Shown: positions 50,801 to 63,800 of the stretch, piece after piece
How positions within the stretch are numbered: the first letter of the stretch is position 1
Layout of the letters: each line of letters starts with the position of its first letter
From: Ooceraea biroi
Lineage: Eukaryota; Arthropoda; Insecta; Hymenoptera; Formicidae
Reading direction: 5' to 3'
NCBI RefSeq assembly: GCF_003672135.1
Contig: NC_039514.1
Location: 9,475,787 to 9,539,786, forward strand
DNA: 64,000 nt
Notes under the pieces: model-generated
Databases searched by the model: none
What the model saw: the letters and a program-made list of their open reading frames with translations, nothing else
Told to the model about the DNA's origin: nothing
Program-made: the position numbers and the translations under genes

Positions 50801-53800
50801 GAAAAAAAGAAGAAGACTTTCACCATTTCTTCCCACGATGTGAATATTTTTCTAATTCGCATCCGTTCATCGCTGAGGAAATTAAAAATTTACCGACCCA
50901 AGTATTGCGATAGAAATTATAATTGATGTAATTAATGATTTATTGATGGAACATATAGATATTATTTATTATTTTTATGTATCGCTCAACGTAGTCTATG
51001 GCGCGTATATACACATATATATTTGCCAATCGGATGGACGAGCAAGGTAATATTACAAGCTACATTAAATAATAATATTAAATAATATCATAAGGGACAA
51101 TTAGAATCGATACTTTTCGATAAGGACATGCTTCGTCGCATACTCATGACTTTTTTTATCATAAATATAATGCCTTAATATTTCGAGACGGATGCATGCG
51201 TATAATTAAACGCGGCTGCCCGTATAGCGCGATTTGTTTTCACTTGTCGAGTTTAACGCGATAATTGCACGCTATTCCCACTCGCGACATCAACCCACGC
51301 AGCCACGACGACGAGCAGAGTCACGTCTTTTCTCCATGGAGAGATCGCGCACGAACAATTAAATCGTACAGTCTGCGAAAATGATGTGTGCCGTCGCGGC
51401 AACGGTCTCATTACGCGACAACAATTTGTCACACTTAACGCACGTGCAAACGCGCATCCGAATGATTGATAGACGCGCGGATCTTGTAGGGCGTTCGAGT
51501 GACCAATTTAACAACGGCGGAACGGCCGAATTAATTTCTATTTTAAATTACCTTATATCTTTAAAATATCTTGAAGTGTCTTTCAATATTTTCAAACTAT
51601 CTTAAAATAAGATTCTTAAAATATTTTTGAATTAATTTCTTTGAGAAGGAATTTATAGGTTGCAGTTATCGCAACCGTTGGTTAATTGGCGAAAGACCTG
51701 CAATTTTGAGGATCAAATAATAAAAATAAAAATAATGCCCGAGCCTTCGACAGGAAGTACATAAATCATCGATGAAATAACGGAACATTATTTGCTATCG
51801 TTGCACATAAATATTCCAAGATGTGGTGTATAGGCGATATGAAGCTTTCACGGCTTTACACTTGAACCTGTCGGTTCCGCGCGCGCGACATTGCTACATG
51901 GAAGATAAATATCTTACAGGCGCGCGCGCCGTCGTGCTATGTGCAAATCGTCGTTCATCATCCGCCTTGCTCCTCGTCTTGCCCGTTAAATGCATAGTTA
52001 AACAGCGACGTGGCTCAACGCACGTTGCACGGCTCGTTTCAATAATCGCGGGTTTCACCAGGACGGAAGTGATGCGGCTCACAAAACGTGAAAGCGCGTG
52101 TTGCGGAACACGCGTGCGGAACGACGCGCCGCGATCTTCCAGATAGCCGTCAATTAATTCTCGATTTGGGGTTGCGAGCGAGGGCATCCCTCCGTGAGCG
52201 ATTCCATCTTCTTGCGCCTGAAGAAAAAGAAAAAATAATTAAGGAGAAAGGCAAAAAAGAAGAGAGAAGAGACACTCAGGATTCCTTTTAGGACGGATCC
52301 TCTTCTTGACCGGACGTTCAAGAAATCGGGATGTCCACTCGCCTGCCGCGAATTTCCGTCACGACGTCGCGAGGATCTACGTAGGACGTACGTGGGATCG
52401 TCTTCAATAGGTATGTCAAGGAAAACGAGTGTACCCGAGATGCCGAGCGATATTGGAAAACGTCGCGAGAGAGGAGGAGGCCTTCGCGCACTCACGACGA
52501 CACATTGTACATGTGTACAATGCAACCCCGAATGTACGTGACCGTAATCCCGAGAACGCGATCTCGCTGATCGCGAGGAAGCAGCTCGAGGACGCCGAAG
52601 GTTCCTTGCGAGGAAGCTTCCGCAAAATATCAGAAAATGGTGCAAACAAAATTTTGAAATTCTCGACGTCTCGAGGGAAATCGCAGTCTCGTGCGCGTCT
52701 CGCTTTTCCTGGTTGCTGAGATTACGTAATCAAGCATCTTCGCTTCTTGTTTTTCTTTAAACTCGTGCTTTGCGACAGACAGGCAGATGCTCCGAGGACG
52801 CTGGCGCATCGAAGTCCATTCAGGGTGAAGGATACAAATTGCAGTAACCTTGTGCGAGTTTTTTTAGAGTTTTTGAGGCGAAGGTTCGTCGCTAATTAAT
52901 GGGCCGTGTCGCCGCTTAATTTATTATTGACCATGTTCGATTTCGTAAACAGCTTTTTTCCGCCAACTGCGTTCCAACGAGATGCTGTGTCTCCAATCCT
53001 AATAATCATTTATGTCAGCTTCACGAATACATTGTTTGCAATGCCTCGCGTGGATGGAGAATTAAATCTGTTTTGAATAAACTAACTCTTCCATTTTTCT
53101 ACCTTACTCTTTCTGTTATTGACGTCCGTTGCAGCGAATGTGTCGATGACAATGTTACGGAAGGCTTTTATGGCGCGAGGTAGGAGGAAGATTCTTAAAG
53201 AAGTGAATAAATAGCGTCGCCGGTGGGCGAGACGCAAAAGAAAGTGGTACGTCTAATTTACAGGCCACCGCTCTCGGACGAAAACGAATTCGAGCGCGGT
53301 CTGGGCCCGCTTTGCGTCTCAATAGAGACTCAATTAGCCGGCGGAGAGACGTCCGCTCGTACTTTCAAACGTTGGATTTGCGTTGGATTTCCATGCGGCA
53401 TACCGAAAGCCGGATGTTGACCCGTAGTGAGACTCGAGAGGAGAAACTCGTTACATGATTCGTGCACCATCGTCGTGGATCACGAGATTCTCTTTATCTC
53501 TGTCTCTGTCTCTCTCTCTTTCGCTCTTCTCGTTCACGAGATAATTTGACGACGAACGTCCTACCCGTCGAGAGAAGCTGAGACAATAAAAAACATCCGG
53601 GCAAACATCGCATAAATCATCGTCACGAGAATTACCAATAGACATGTGCTCTCTTTTACGGATGAAAAATTGTATGTCGTCACGAGCCGATCGAACGACT
53701 GGTTGTGCCTTAATGTTATTATTGATCGACAATTATAATTGATCTCGCGATGCACGCGATTCACTCAACTGTGATAATACACTTAGTATTAGTTACATTG

Positions 53801-53978
53801 TGCCGCATTCAAGGGAACTGCAATTTCTCTCTTTCTCCTTGCGCGTTTATGCGTTACTACGGGTCACACTTACCTACTGATCCATATTACTTGCGATCGT
53901 GCTCGTGTGCCAACGTGAGACACCGCGACATCAAAATCTTATAGCTAGTACATCTGATTTTATCGAAAATTCTGTTAA
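47878..53978. other. Gene-free region
   Basis: AATAAA at 48294-48299 may end the preceding transcript. A 17-base near-repeat (CCGATAAAACACCTTT) occurs twice near 48017-48062. Simple repeats include (GA)n at 49540-49558 and CT-rich DNA at 53493-53525. Open frames such as 50169-50501 and 52154-52645 (minus) are chance-like, with no domain or splice logic. Confidence 0.4.
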
Positions 53979-54697
53979 GGGGGGAGCCTGCTTTAGAACA
54001 CTGAAAATAAGGTATACTTTTACGAATTTTTTTTGGAGAAACTATACAGAGGATCATTATAAAACTTTGATGCATTTATTAGTACATGTTTAAAGATAAA
54101 AAAATTATTTTTTTATTTGAATATATCGCCTGTAGAGGTCGTCCTGGAGGCATCTTAGTGCAGCCGGCATTGTAAATTCGTGAGCATTCTCCTGCCTCCA
54201 AATTTCATCCAAACTGAAAAATTGAAATATTTTCTCGTTATTTATGAATTCCCATCGTCGATGAACCTTTAATATTCATAAAAACATTAAGTTAAACAAT
54301 TATTTTTGCATGAAAAAGTTCAAAACTTTGCCTAAAAATCGTACTTTTGTGTTCTAAGCTCCACCATTTTGGCACTTTTCAACATTTTTCTTCTCTCTTT
54401 GGTTCATCGAAGATGGGAATTCATAAATAACGAGAACATATTTCAATTTTTCAGTTTAGACGAAATTTGGAGGCAGGAGAATGCTCACCAATTTGCAATG
54501 CCGGCGACGCGGCTGCACTAAGATTTCTTCAGGACGACCTCTACAAGCGATATATTCAAATCAAAAAATAATTTTTTTTATCTTTAAACATGTACTAATA
54601 AATGCATCAAAGTTTTATAATGATCCGCTGTATAGTTTCTCCAAAACCAATTCGTAAAATATACCTTATTTTCAGCGTTCTAAAGCAGGCTCCCCCC
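53979..54697. mobile_element. Foldback element, 719 bp, TTAA target sites
   Basis: Two arms of about 300 bp (53979-54285 and 54400-54697) are inverted copies of each other with scattered mismatches, around a loop of about 110 bp. The ends read GGGGGGAGCCTGCTTTAGAA and its complement (GCGTTC replacing GTGTTC a little further in). TTAA flanks both ends exactly (53975-53978 and 54698-54701). A TTAA target duplication is used by piggyBac and Kolobok transposons, so this is a non-autonomous relative of one of these; the GGG ends slightly favour Kolobok. No coding capacity. Confidence 0.85.
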
Positions 54698-54701
54698 TTA
54701 A

Positions 54702-57700
54702 TATTAAGTATAACGAAGATTCATCGAATATTCTCCGAAAGATTAATTTCAAATGGAACCTTCACGCATACATGATATTCAATCAATTTAATCAGTATCA
54801 TTATTAATTCGTAATAATAGCAAAAGATAGTTGTTGATAATTATGACTAAACGCAAACAATATTCGTCAAGTCAGACGAAATATTTTCTGTTTCCATTTA
54901 CCGTTGAGCGCCCCGAGTCCCCGAAAAGTGAAAGTCGATTTTCTAAAGCCGATTAAAACGCAGCTTGGATCATCTTTCTGTAACATGCCACACAAAGTTG
55001 CTCGCGACTTCAACTAAATTCCAACGAGTAATCCTAGTAACAATTACAACAACTATTACGATTTTCGTGTTTTTCCCTTGAGGCAGACTAACAAAAGCAA
55101 CGGGAGAAAATTTCAGGAGAAGAACTCAAGGGATGACGAGACCTCGGCCGCGCATCGCTCCGCAGCCCGAGAATCCACGTGTTAGCTTGAACACACGATG
55201 GACTGATTACTGATTTCAAGGAAAAGAGATCAAAGAGACCACGTTTGGCGGGACGAACACGTGGTACCTGCGGGCAGAATAGGACCTTACACAGGTGTGC
55301 ATCGCGCCGTCATCATTTAACCGATCGACTTTCACTGGCGGGTCTCTGAACTCTCCGAGGCCTGCGAGGCCTCTCACGAGCGGGCCCCTTCCGGTTCGCC
55401 CCGAGAGAACCGGCCTCGCCGTTCGTGAACTTGAAAATTAAACCGACCCCGCTAGAGGTTTCGCGCGCCTCCGGAATCCCGCGACAGAGATCTGCGTCGT
55501 CGTAGTCCCCGCGACATAATTAAAACCCGCTTACGGACCCGGGGAACCAGATGCTACGACGCGAACAATGCGACGGGCATGCTGAAGAGTCTCGGCGAAA
55601 CGCTGTAACTACTTGTTCTCGAATTCTTCCTCCGATGAAACGCTGTAAACGCGGCGGAAGAGGGTAATCATCAGTTCGACACGACTTTGTGTTATTCACA
55701 AATGTTATTCACAAGTGGACGACATGGAGAAGTAAATCGGGACGTACTTTTCGCACCTGCCCTCATTCGCAGATAAAATATATTTCGGAAGATTGATAGA
55801 TGATTACTCGTAATGTATAAACCATTCCTCGCGAATCGCGCATGATTCTTGAAATTTTTCAATAGAACGAAAAAATATCTAGAGGGAAAGGAAAGATGAT
55901 TCAATCGTGTGATGTCTTTGAGGCTTGGAGAGATTAAAGAAATTCCTCAAATTGCCGCGAGCGCGACATAATTAATAGTAAGTGTTTATGGCGTTAAATG
56001 CATTTACAGCGAAAAACGGTGCGAAATGCTAGATAGATCGCTGTTAACGTCCTCATTAAGAGAATCGCCCTGAAATGTCTATTCTTTTGTTTCAAGTCTG
56101 CTCACCGAGATTGCAATTAGAGCGATGATATCTGCGGCGAACTCCGTTGTGGACTAATTTGAAGGGACTAAGCTACGCAGTAGCAGTCGCTGGAGAACGC
56201 GGTCGTGAACGCGGAGCGTGATTTTCTAGTAAAACATGCGGACGAAAGACGCAAATCTTTGAGATCATGAAGATCATAAATCGGGAACGCTTTAAGCGTC
56301 CGAGAATTCAAGATGGAAAATATAAAAAATGCGTCTGCATTCGTAAGAAGCGTTGGTAAATTTAAAAATCCACGAATTCATGGGACAGCCGCGTACATTT
56401 ACAAAAGAATGTCGAAAACACGGAAATCTCTGAAGCCGAAACGTCAAGAGCACGAAATGAAAGCGATGCAAAGTTGAGAAATGATGCGCGAAATATGGGC
56501 ACCGAGAAAGTATCAGGAGGCAGAAAAGAAACTGGAGATAAAGATGTAATGACGCTGCCCGATCGTCGTCCTGAATGCGCAAGTTCCTGTCGCGACGGCC
56601 GTGTAATTGGAGCAAACGGAAGTGTCGCATTATTGCCGCAAATTAATTTCGTCACGGCATAAATAAAAGTTGCATTAACTCGCGGAGCAACACGTGAGGG
56701 AACTGCCTCTTGTTTTCTCGGCCGGACATGATTTTCCGTTGTCGTGCGTCTATCTAATTAGTAAAATATTTTTGTGAATTCTTTTATAAGCTTTCTTGAA
56801 GCTCGTTTGCTCGTTTGTCGTGCAATAAATTTTCTCGTTAACGAGCGGCCTGCCTGACATTTAACCTGGAACCTGAAATCAGGACATTTAAACCCGAGAT
56901 TTGCATAGAAATCGCGAACCGCGGACGAATCTGCTCCTGCATTTTTTCGGAGACACGAGAAAATGAAAGAAGAACGTTTCGAATTACCATAAACATCCAG
57001 GAAGCGAAAAAGAAAACGTAGAAAATTCTCATTAGTTATACAACGTAATTTCCTCCTCTACATTCTTCACGCTCTAATCGCGTGCAGAAATGATCATCAG
57101 TTACGTGTATCCCTCTTTTTTATACACTCCCGCAAGTAAATCACAGTAACTACCGCAAATGAGTACGACTCCTTCACATCCGCGATTAATTATTTTCCAT
57201 GCACATATAAGGATTACCAGATTCACAGTAGTAACCGGCGAACGCAGTTGACCAACGACAGCGCAGGATCAGACTTTTACCAGCAGTAATCCGTATGATC
57301 AGCTTAATTATCGTTAATAACGAGCCGATCGCCGTCTCCCCGCCGGTCCCCGGATTTCCCCCCGATCTCAGGGATAATTCGACGAGGAGGATCCGCCAGA
57401 TGACCCCCTCCGGCTCCCGGAAGGGTGAAGCGGTGAGGACGTCTCGCACTGCTACGGAAGAAGGCGAAGGCGGGCGCGAGAAGTAGGTCGGAGAGAAGTC
57501 TTGCTCGCGCGTCTCTCGGTGCCGCACGAGGTGCTGCCGGCTGTGACTCCGTCAGTCTCGCCAAGATACCCCGGGAGTCAACAGGTGCGTAGGAGCTTGT
57601 CGCTCAGCCTCGTCGAGACACGTCGTTCTCCTGCCAGTCGGACCTCCGCGATCCGATCGTCGCGACGTGCCATCGTCGTTGTCTTCTCGCGGACGAGCGT

Positions 57701-57862
57701 TTCCCTTGACCGCGTGCGATTTAACGCGACGACCGGCGATTTCCCGTAGATCATGAGGTTCTGAAGCAAGCTGTCCGGAACTTGGTACCCCGCTGCATAA
57801 CGTATTTCTCCGCTTCTGTTGGTTTTGCTGTCTTTCTTGGAGATTTTCGGCAGGAGATCCAG
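54702..57862. other. Gene-free region upstream of gene 5
   Basis: No supported coding sequence. The last 600 bp (about 57300-57860) become CpG-rich and include donor- and acceptor-like sites (CAACAG followed by GTGCGT near 57593; TTTTCGGCAG ending at 57853). They are therefore a reasonable place for the promoter and 5'UTR of the gene starting at 57863. That part is inference. Confidence 0.35.
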
Positions 57863-60800
57863 ATGACAACGATGAGGAGATGCCAGGTAAGTTTTTACTT
57901 TGCTTCTCGTTTCGGATCACGTAAATACGTGTGCATCGTGCATCTTCGGGATCACGTAGGAAGCAATTTGGAGAGTAGATGTCGGTGAAAATTGTTGAGT
58001 AAGAGGAGGCAATTGTGAAAATATCGTCTTTGCAAAAGGGAATTTTTTCATAAGTGATTTCTATATTTTTCTAATAATCTTAGCCGTCATTTTCGCAAAA
58101 ACTCAATACACAATTTATGATGTTAATAATTAAAAACTATGTGATCAATTCCGACATCTAACACAAGAAGGAAGAATCGTCCCTCAATCCAAGTGAATTT
58201 TTCGTAGCTTCAATGAACAGTTGCACTTTTACTTACTCGCATCTTAATGGGACGTTAATCTCGCGCGATCTCGCATAGTCTCATGAAAAATATACTGAGA
58301 GGATTAGACGATTAGCTGCGTAATTAATTAAATCGCACAAAATCCGAAGACGCCGCTTCCGTCGTCGTTACGTAAACGCACGCACATGCGTGTGGTTTAT
58401 CGAATAATGAAGGGTGGATTCCACGTGCTTAATTACGCTCGATGCTGTTCTGTCTTGGCGGCATTAAGGATTGCGCGGATCGATCGGTATGGCACGTGAC
58501 AAAGACACTGAGGATCCCGAGCAAAGTCGTGAAATCGCGGTTTCCGGACGAGCAAACGCGACGGACATCGGAACGGAAAAAGAACTAGATCGGCTTAATT
58601 GCTGTGCAATTAATGTCGACCTGCGGATTTTCTGGAGCGGAAACCGCGGGTGACGTGCATCGCCGCGCCATGCAATCTCCATACGTCCTGACGTGCACCG
58701 TTCGTCGAATTTTGATCGGCTCAAATCCCACGTCGGAGGACTTCGACCTACTATAAACTAGCAAAGATATGAATTTTTATTAAACTATGCAAGAGTTTCT
58801 TGTTCGGAAATAATTTTGGATACTTATCTGATTTATTGTATCTATCGATTATCTTGAGTCGTAGTGGAAAGAGCTTAAGCTTGAACGACAAGCCGCAAAT
58901 AAAAAGTCCTGGAAATGCAATTTGACGCAGTAGTGATGTGTCTACGAGCAAATTTTTCAAATTAAATTTTAAATTATTTAATTATTGATTATGGAAGTAC
59001 AACTGAGCGAAGTAGAACTGAGAACAGTGTCATTTCTTGAACAATGCAGAGTATTTTTGAGATCGTCAATTGGATTCTAATTAAATCATGCAATTTTGCA
59101 AATAAAAGAATAGCGAGCAATTGAACGTTATTAATCGTGTTGATCGCGAGGGGCATTTCTTGCGTTCTTGTGCCAGACGTTGGTAGTTGACAATCGGCGA
59201 TCGAAAGTCGTTGGAATGGAAAAAGTGGATCGTCCTGTGTGTTTCGCACTGACGTATATGTACGCAGCGACCCGTAGACGAGTTAGCGCTCGCTCGCTCG
59301 CGCAAAACGTGCACGGGGAAAGCATGTCGTTCCATTTCACTTGTCGGCAAAGCATGTTCGGTCCAGAGAGCCACCTTTCACGATTTTATTTCATTTTATC
59401 CGCTTTTTGCGCCTACGCATACGGCTAGTATTTTTTCCTGGCGTGACTTTGAAGCGCTTGTACGAGGATGTTCCGCCGTTTTGACGAGCGCTTTGAGTGG
59501 CTTTCAAAAATTACGTTTTGAATAGTAATGATATTCCGCAAAGAAATGACTGACAGCGCAACTTCAATTGACCAGTAAACGTGTCCATTAATTTTCCTAA
59601 GTCAATTTTCATCGATTTTACACACGTTTACGTCTCTTCAAGAAAGCAACTCACATTTCTGATAGATTGTTATATGTAATTTGTGAAATTGATGAAATTT
59701 TGAGCTGTAAAATTATCCCCTAAAAAATGTATAAATATTTTATTAATATTTTTAGACACTTGATCTTTAATCGGAGAATCAACATCCATTTGACGACGAA
59801 TTTCTCGATAATTTGTAAATTAAAATAAATAAAACTGCCTAATTAACACTATAATGTTTGTAATGAAACAGTCAGACATTGGATTTATGAATTCCACAGA
59901 GGTTTGTTTCCGAGATGTGCATATGAGTCGCGATGAGTCAGCTGCGAGTCTGCTCGACTGCAATCCCGGTACGAGGACAGGTGCGCGTAATTCTGATCCA
60001 GGGTAATCGTCACATTTGATAATAGAAAGTAACCCGCTCACTCGGTTACTACATTGCTATTTTCTAGTCCCAGGAAAGAATGCCGACTAGTCCATCTCCA
60101 GCGAGCTATTAAATTTTTCTCGCGGCTGTCGCCGCTGCGATGACTTGACCGACTCGCCAGGCGTTACAAATAGCGAATTGCATTGACACATCTTGTGAGA
60201 ATTCTCGTAGCAATGCTACTTTGAAATTTAACGTTTCGTCAGTCAATTAGTTAGGCAATTAAAATCTCCTTCTCGATCATAATGGCATTGCGGCTCTTCG
60301 GTTGTTCGTACTTGTGCCGCGTAATTTGTCGTACGTCGCGAATATAAACGACGCAAATGAACCGCGAGCGAGTCGCACGAGCTCTTCTCAGTACTCTCGT
60401 AAGGTCGACTTTCGAAAACCTTTTTAAATCATTTTGCATGCTGTGGGCATGTCGTCGTCCATTCTTCAATCGACGAAGCGCAATCACGCGCTTGTACGCA
60501 ACGTCAGGTGCATGTGCTCGCGCAATAACATCGATGAGGCGTCGCGTCGGCGGCGAAATTGTCAGTTGATGACAATAGATTCAAGAGGATTTCGCAACTC
60601 TGAACGTATCTAAAATGGCGTCTCTCTGCCAACTCTCGTTCGCCTGAAATCCTAGTTGCTGTTTGCCAAAAATGAAAATTTGAACGAGAAATCAGTGCTG
60701 GCGTCGGTATAAAGAATAATCAATTAATATTTTGCATTTAAAAAACTGAATGTTTCTAGAGATGTCATCTCAAGATACACATTTGTTAGGAATATTTCGA

Positions 60801-63800
60801 AAAACTTCCTATTATGAATTTTCTACATTATGTGATCCGATCCTTTTTCAGGTCAGCTCGCTTTTGTTTCTCGTGATCCTGACGCTCGGCGCGTGCGATG
60901 GCGAGTTACCGAAACCGAGCTATACCAGGACGATGTTGAAGGTCTCCCGGAGTCTGCCGGGTGAGACGGAGGAACTCAAAGTACGGACGAGCGAAGGGAA
61001 CCTGGCCACCTTGATCATCAAGCGGCGAGACAAGCCATCACCATCATCATCGACGTTTCTTGACAATTCCAAGCTCGCACCAAAGCCCACTCAGAACGAG
61101 AATGTCATCGCAAGTACTAAAAACTTCTCCCTGAGCGAGTCAAGAGTCACCGATGATGGAAACGATGCTCAGAAGAAGAGCGAAATCCGGAGACTCGAGA
61201 ACGCGCAAGTCGAGCAGATCCGCGCGACATTTTCCAAAACTTCATCGGAGCCAAAAGATGAGAAGACCGTCGTGAACCGTCGGATCGATGAAAAAGTAAC
61301 GTTCCCTGAAAAAGATCGATCGATCAGTGGCAGCAGTACAATCGATTACGGAAACTGGACGCCGCTAAGCGTGGACGGACGCGCCCTAAAACAGGATGAG
61401 GAGTCACGGGAGGAAGAGGTGGAAGAGTACCGAAACTGGAGACCACTGCAGACGACTCTAAGCACCATCACCGAGGAGAGAACCAACTACGATGGACACG
61501 GCGACGTCGAATTCGGCAGGGTTGAGATCTTGCGGAAGGTTCCGTTCGCCAGGAGTTCGCAGGATCAGAGAACACAGCGGAACCTGGAGAACCCCGGCTC
61601 CCTCGATAAGGACGGCGAGAAGAACGAGCGGGCGCTGCATTATGCGTATGTGCCACATAAACCAGGACCAAGGACGAACATTGGCGCGAATCTGTTGAAG
61701 AATCGGGATGGCAAGGCGGTGCCACCAGAGGTGATCGTGCGTTCGGAGATCAACGTGAAAGCGGCGCCGAAGAGATCACCCATGTCATTGGACAGCGACG
61801 GCACGCCGGTGATTCACGGCACGAGAGTGCCCGACGACCCTATCGACAAGGTGCAGGTCTGGCGGAACGCACGGGTCATCAACAATAAGCTGGTCCTTCC
61901 CGAAAGCAATCCGACTATCTCTGCGGAGCCGTCAGTTGGTCCTTACTCCGACAGCGTCGAGAAAGAGCAGATGTTCCAGAAATTCTTCAAAGACATCAAT
62001 CGAAGGTAAGAAACCGCAGAAATTTCTGTTGAGGAAAAGAGTAATTGGAAATATTTGGAGATAGCATTTTAAAAAATACTTCAAATATTTATAAATAGAA
62101 CTACCTGAAGCAATTTATTATTGCATTAACTTCAATAACTGACGGGATTAATCTAATTAAAAGTACACTGTAAAAGTTAAATTAAATGATTACTTTGGTA
62201 ACGATATCTTGAATGTCTCGCGCAGGTACGGTCGCAATTACGACGAGGAAGGTCGCAACGTGTACTTCGAATGGGATCCGCGGAACTACAAAAGCGAAAC
62301 GTTGAAAGCGGAAGTGTACGAGCCGCGCAATGACTACCGCGCGAACGTGCACAAGCGGATGCTGCACCCGGATGGCATCGCTAGCTACCCGATCTCGCAG
62401 CGTTACATACCCGACAGCCAGACGATCGCGCCGGTAGCTCTGAAGCCTGGTGCGCGCGCACCCGTGCTTCAATATGCTCATCCGGAACTGGGCGTGCAAC
62501 CGGCCAAAATCTTGAAGAACGAGAAACGTCGTCCTGACAACTTCCCTGAAAATCAGCACTCGTTCACCGAGCAGCGGCACAAGAAGAAGTACGTGCTCAA
62601 CGACAAGAGTATCGTCGACAGCTACACCACGAAGAACTACTACCCAAACCAGCACTTTTACGGTCTGAAGCGACCGAATGAGCCGCCGTTCTGGGTGAAG
62701 ATCTCTGAGAACCTGAAGAACCAGTTCTCTACCGGCGTGGAGAAGATGTCGCAGTTCACCAGACCGGTGATCGATCCTCTGGTGGAAGCTACTCACAAGA
62801 TCTCGCAGAACCTTGGCCTGTCCAACGGCAAGGAGGCGCAGGACAAAATCGGCACGGTGGCATCAGGCACCAGCATCCTGATACCAGCACTGGGTTTGGT
62901 CGCGTCAGGTGCCGCTCTCGGAATTGGTGCCGTAGCGGTAGGCCGGTACCTCGACGTCGATGTGCTGAAGCGATCAAATGTGGATGCACTTGATCTGGAG
63001 CACAAACGAGCGCTAGAAGCCGGTGCGTACCTGGCAGACACAAGTGGGAATACAAACGCGCCTCTGTACATCTCCCGAGAAGATATTCACTCCGAAACTA
63101 ATGAAGCGGCGAATGAGAGTGCAAGAATGATGAGGAACGATGAGGGAGTCTTCCTAGTCCTGGGAGAGGACAAGCAAAACGCCGAAAGGGTTGAGAATCG
63201 GGAGAACAAACAGATGGTGGAGGAACGCGACTATGTGCAGACCAGCGGACGGCGAAGGAGAAGTCTCGGCTTCTTGGACGTCTTCAAGATAGCCGATGCA
63301 AGGAACTCGGCGCACGGCAAGAGCTTTCAGCGGAAAGGGGCTGATGCCATTAGCGAGATCGTAGAGATCGACGTACCCGCGGATTCTGGTCGCATCGACA
63401 TCACCGAACTTCTAATTCCGAAGAGGGAGAAGGGTAAGAAGAGTGACTCGAACGAGAACACTGTTCTGATCGTCGAAGATGATCCAAAAGGCCTACCGGA
63501 AAGCTCCAAACCAGACGTGGCGGAATGGAACGCATTGGGGAATGTCGCGAAAATCGTTGATGACATCATGGATGATTCGACGAGGAAGAACAACGATCGA
63601 CCGCGAGAAGACCGGAGAAACTACTCTGCTGCTTCTCTGGCATTAGACAACAGATCGCAAAACTTCGAGAGAGAAATGAAGAGGGTCGAAAGGATTGAGA
63701 GTGCGGATAATCAGCGGAAGGACACTGGAAGACAAAAGCGAAGCGCTGATAGTGATCAAGAGCTGTTGGACGCTTTGCAGAATCTAGAGAACGCGGAGGT

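Noticed and set aside
60750..60851. Upstream ATG giving a longer N-terminus for gene 5
   Set aside because: The segment is intron: an acceptor ends at 60851, and the eight-codon exon at 57863 gives a proper signal peptide in phase.
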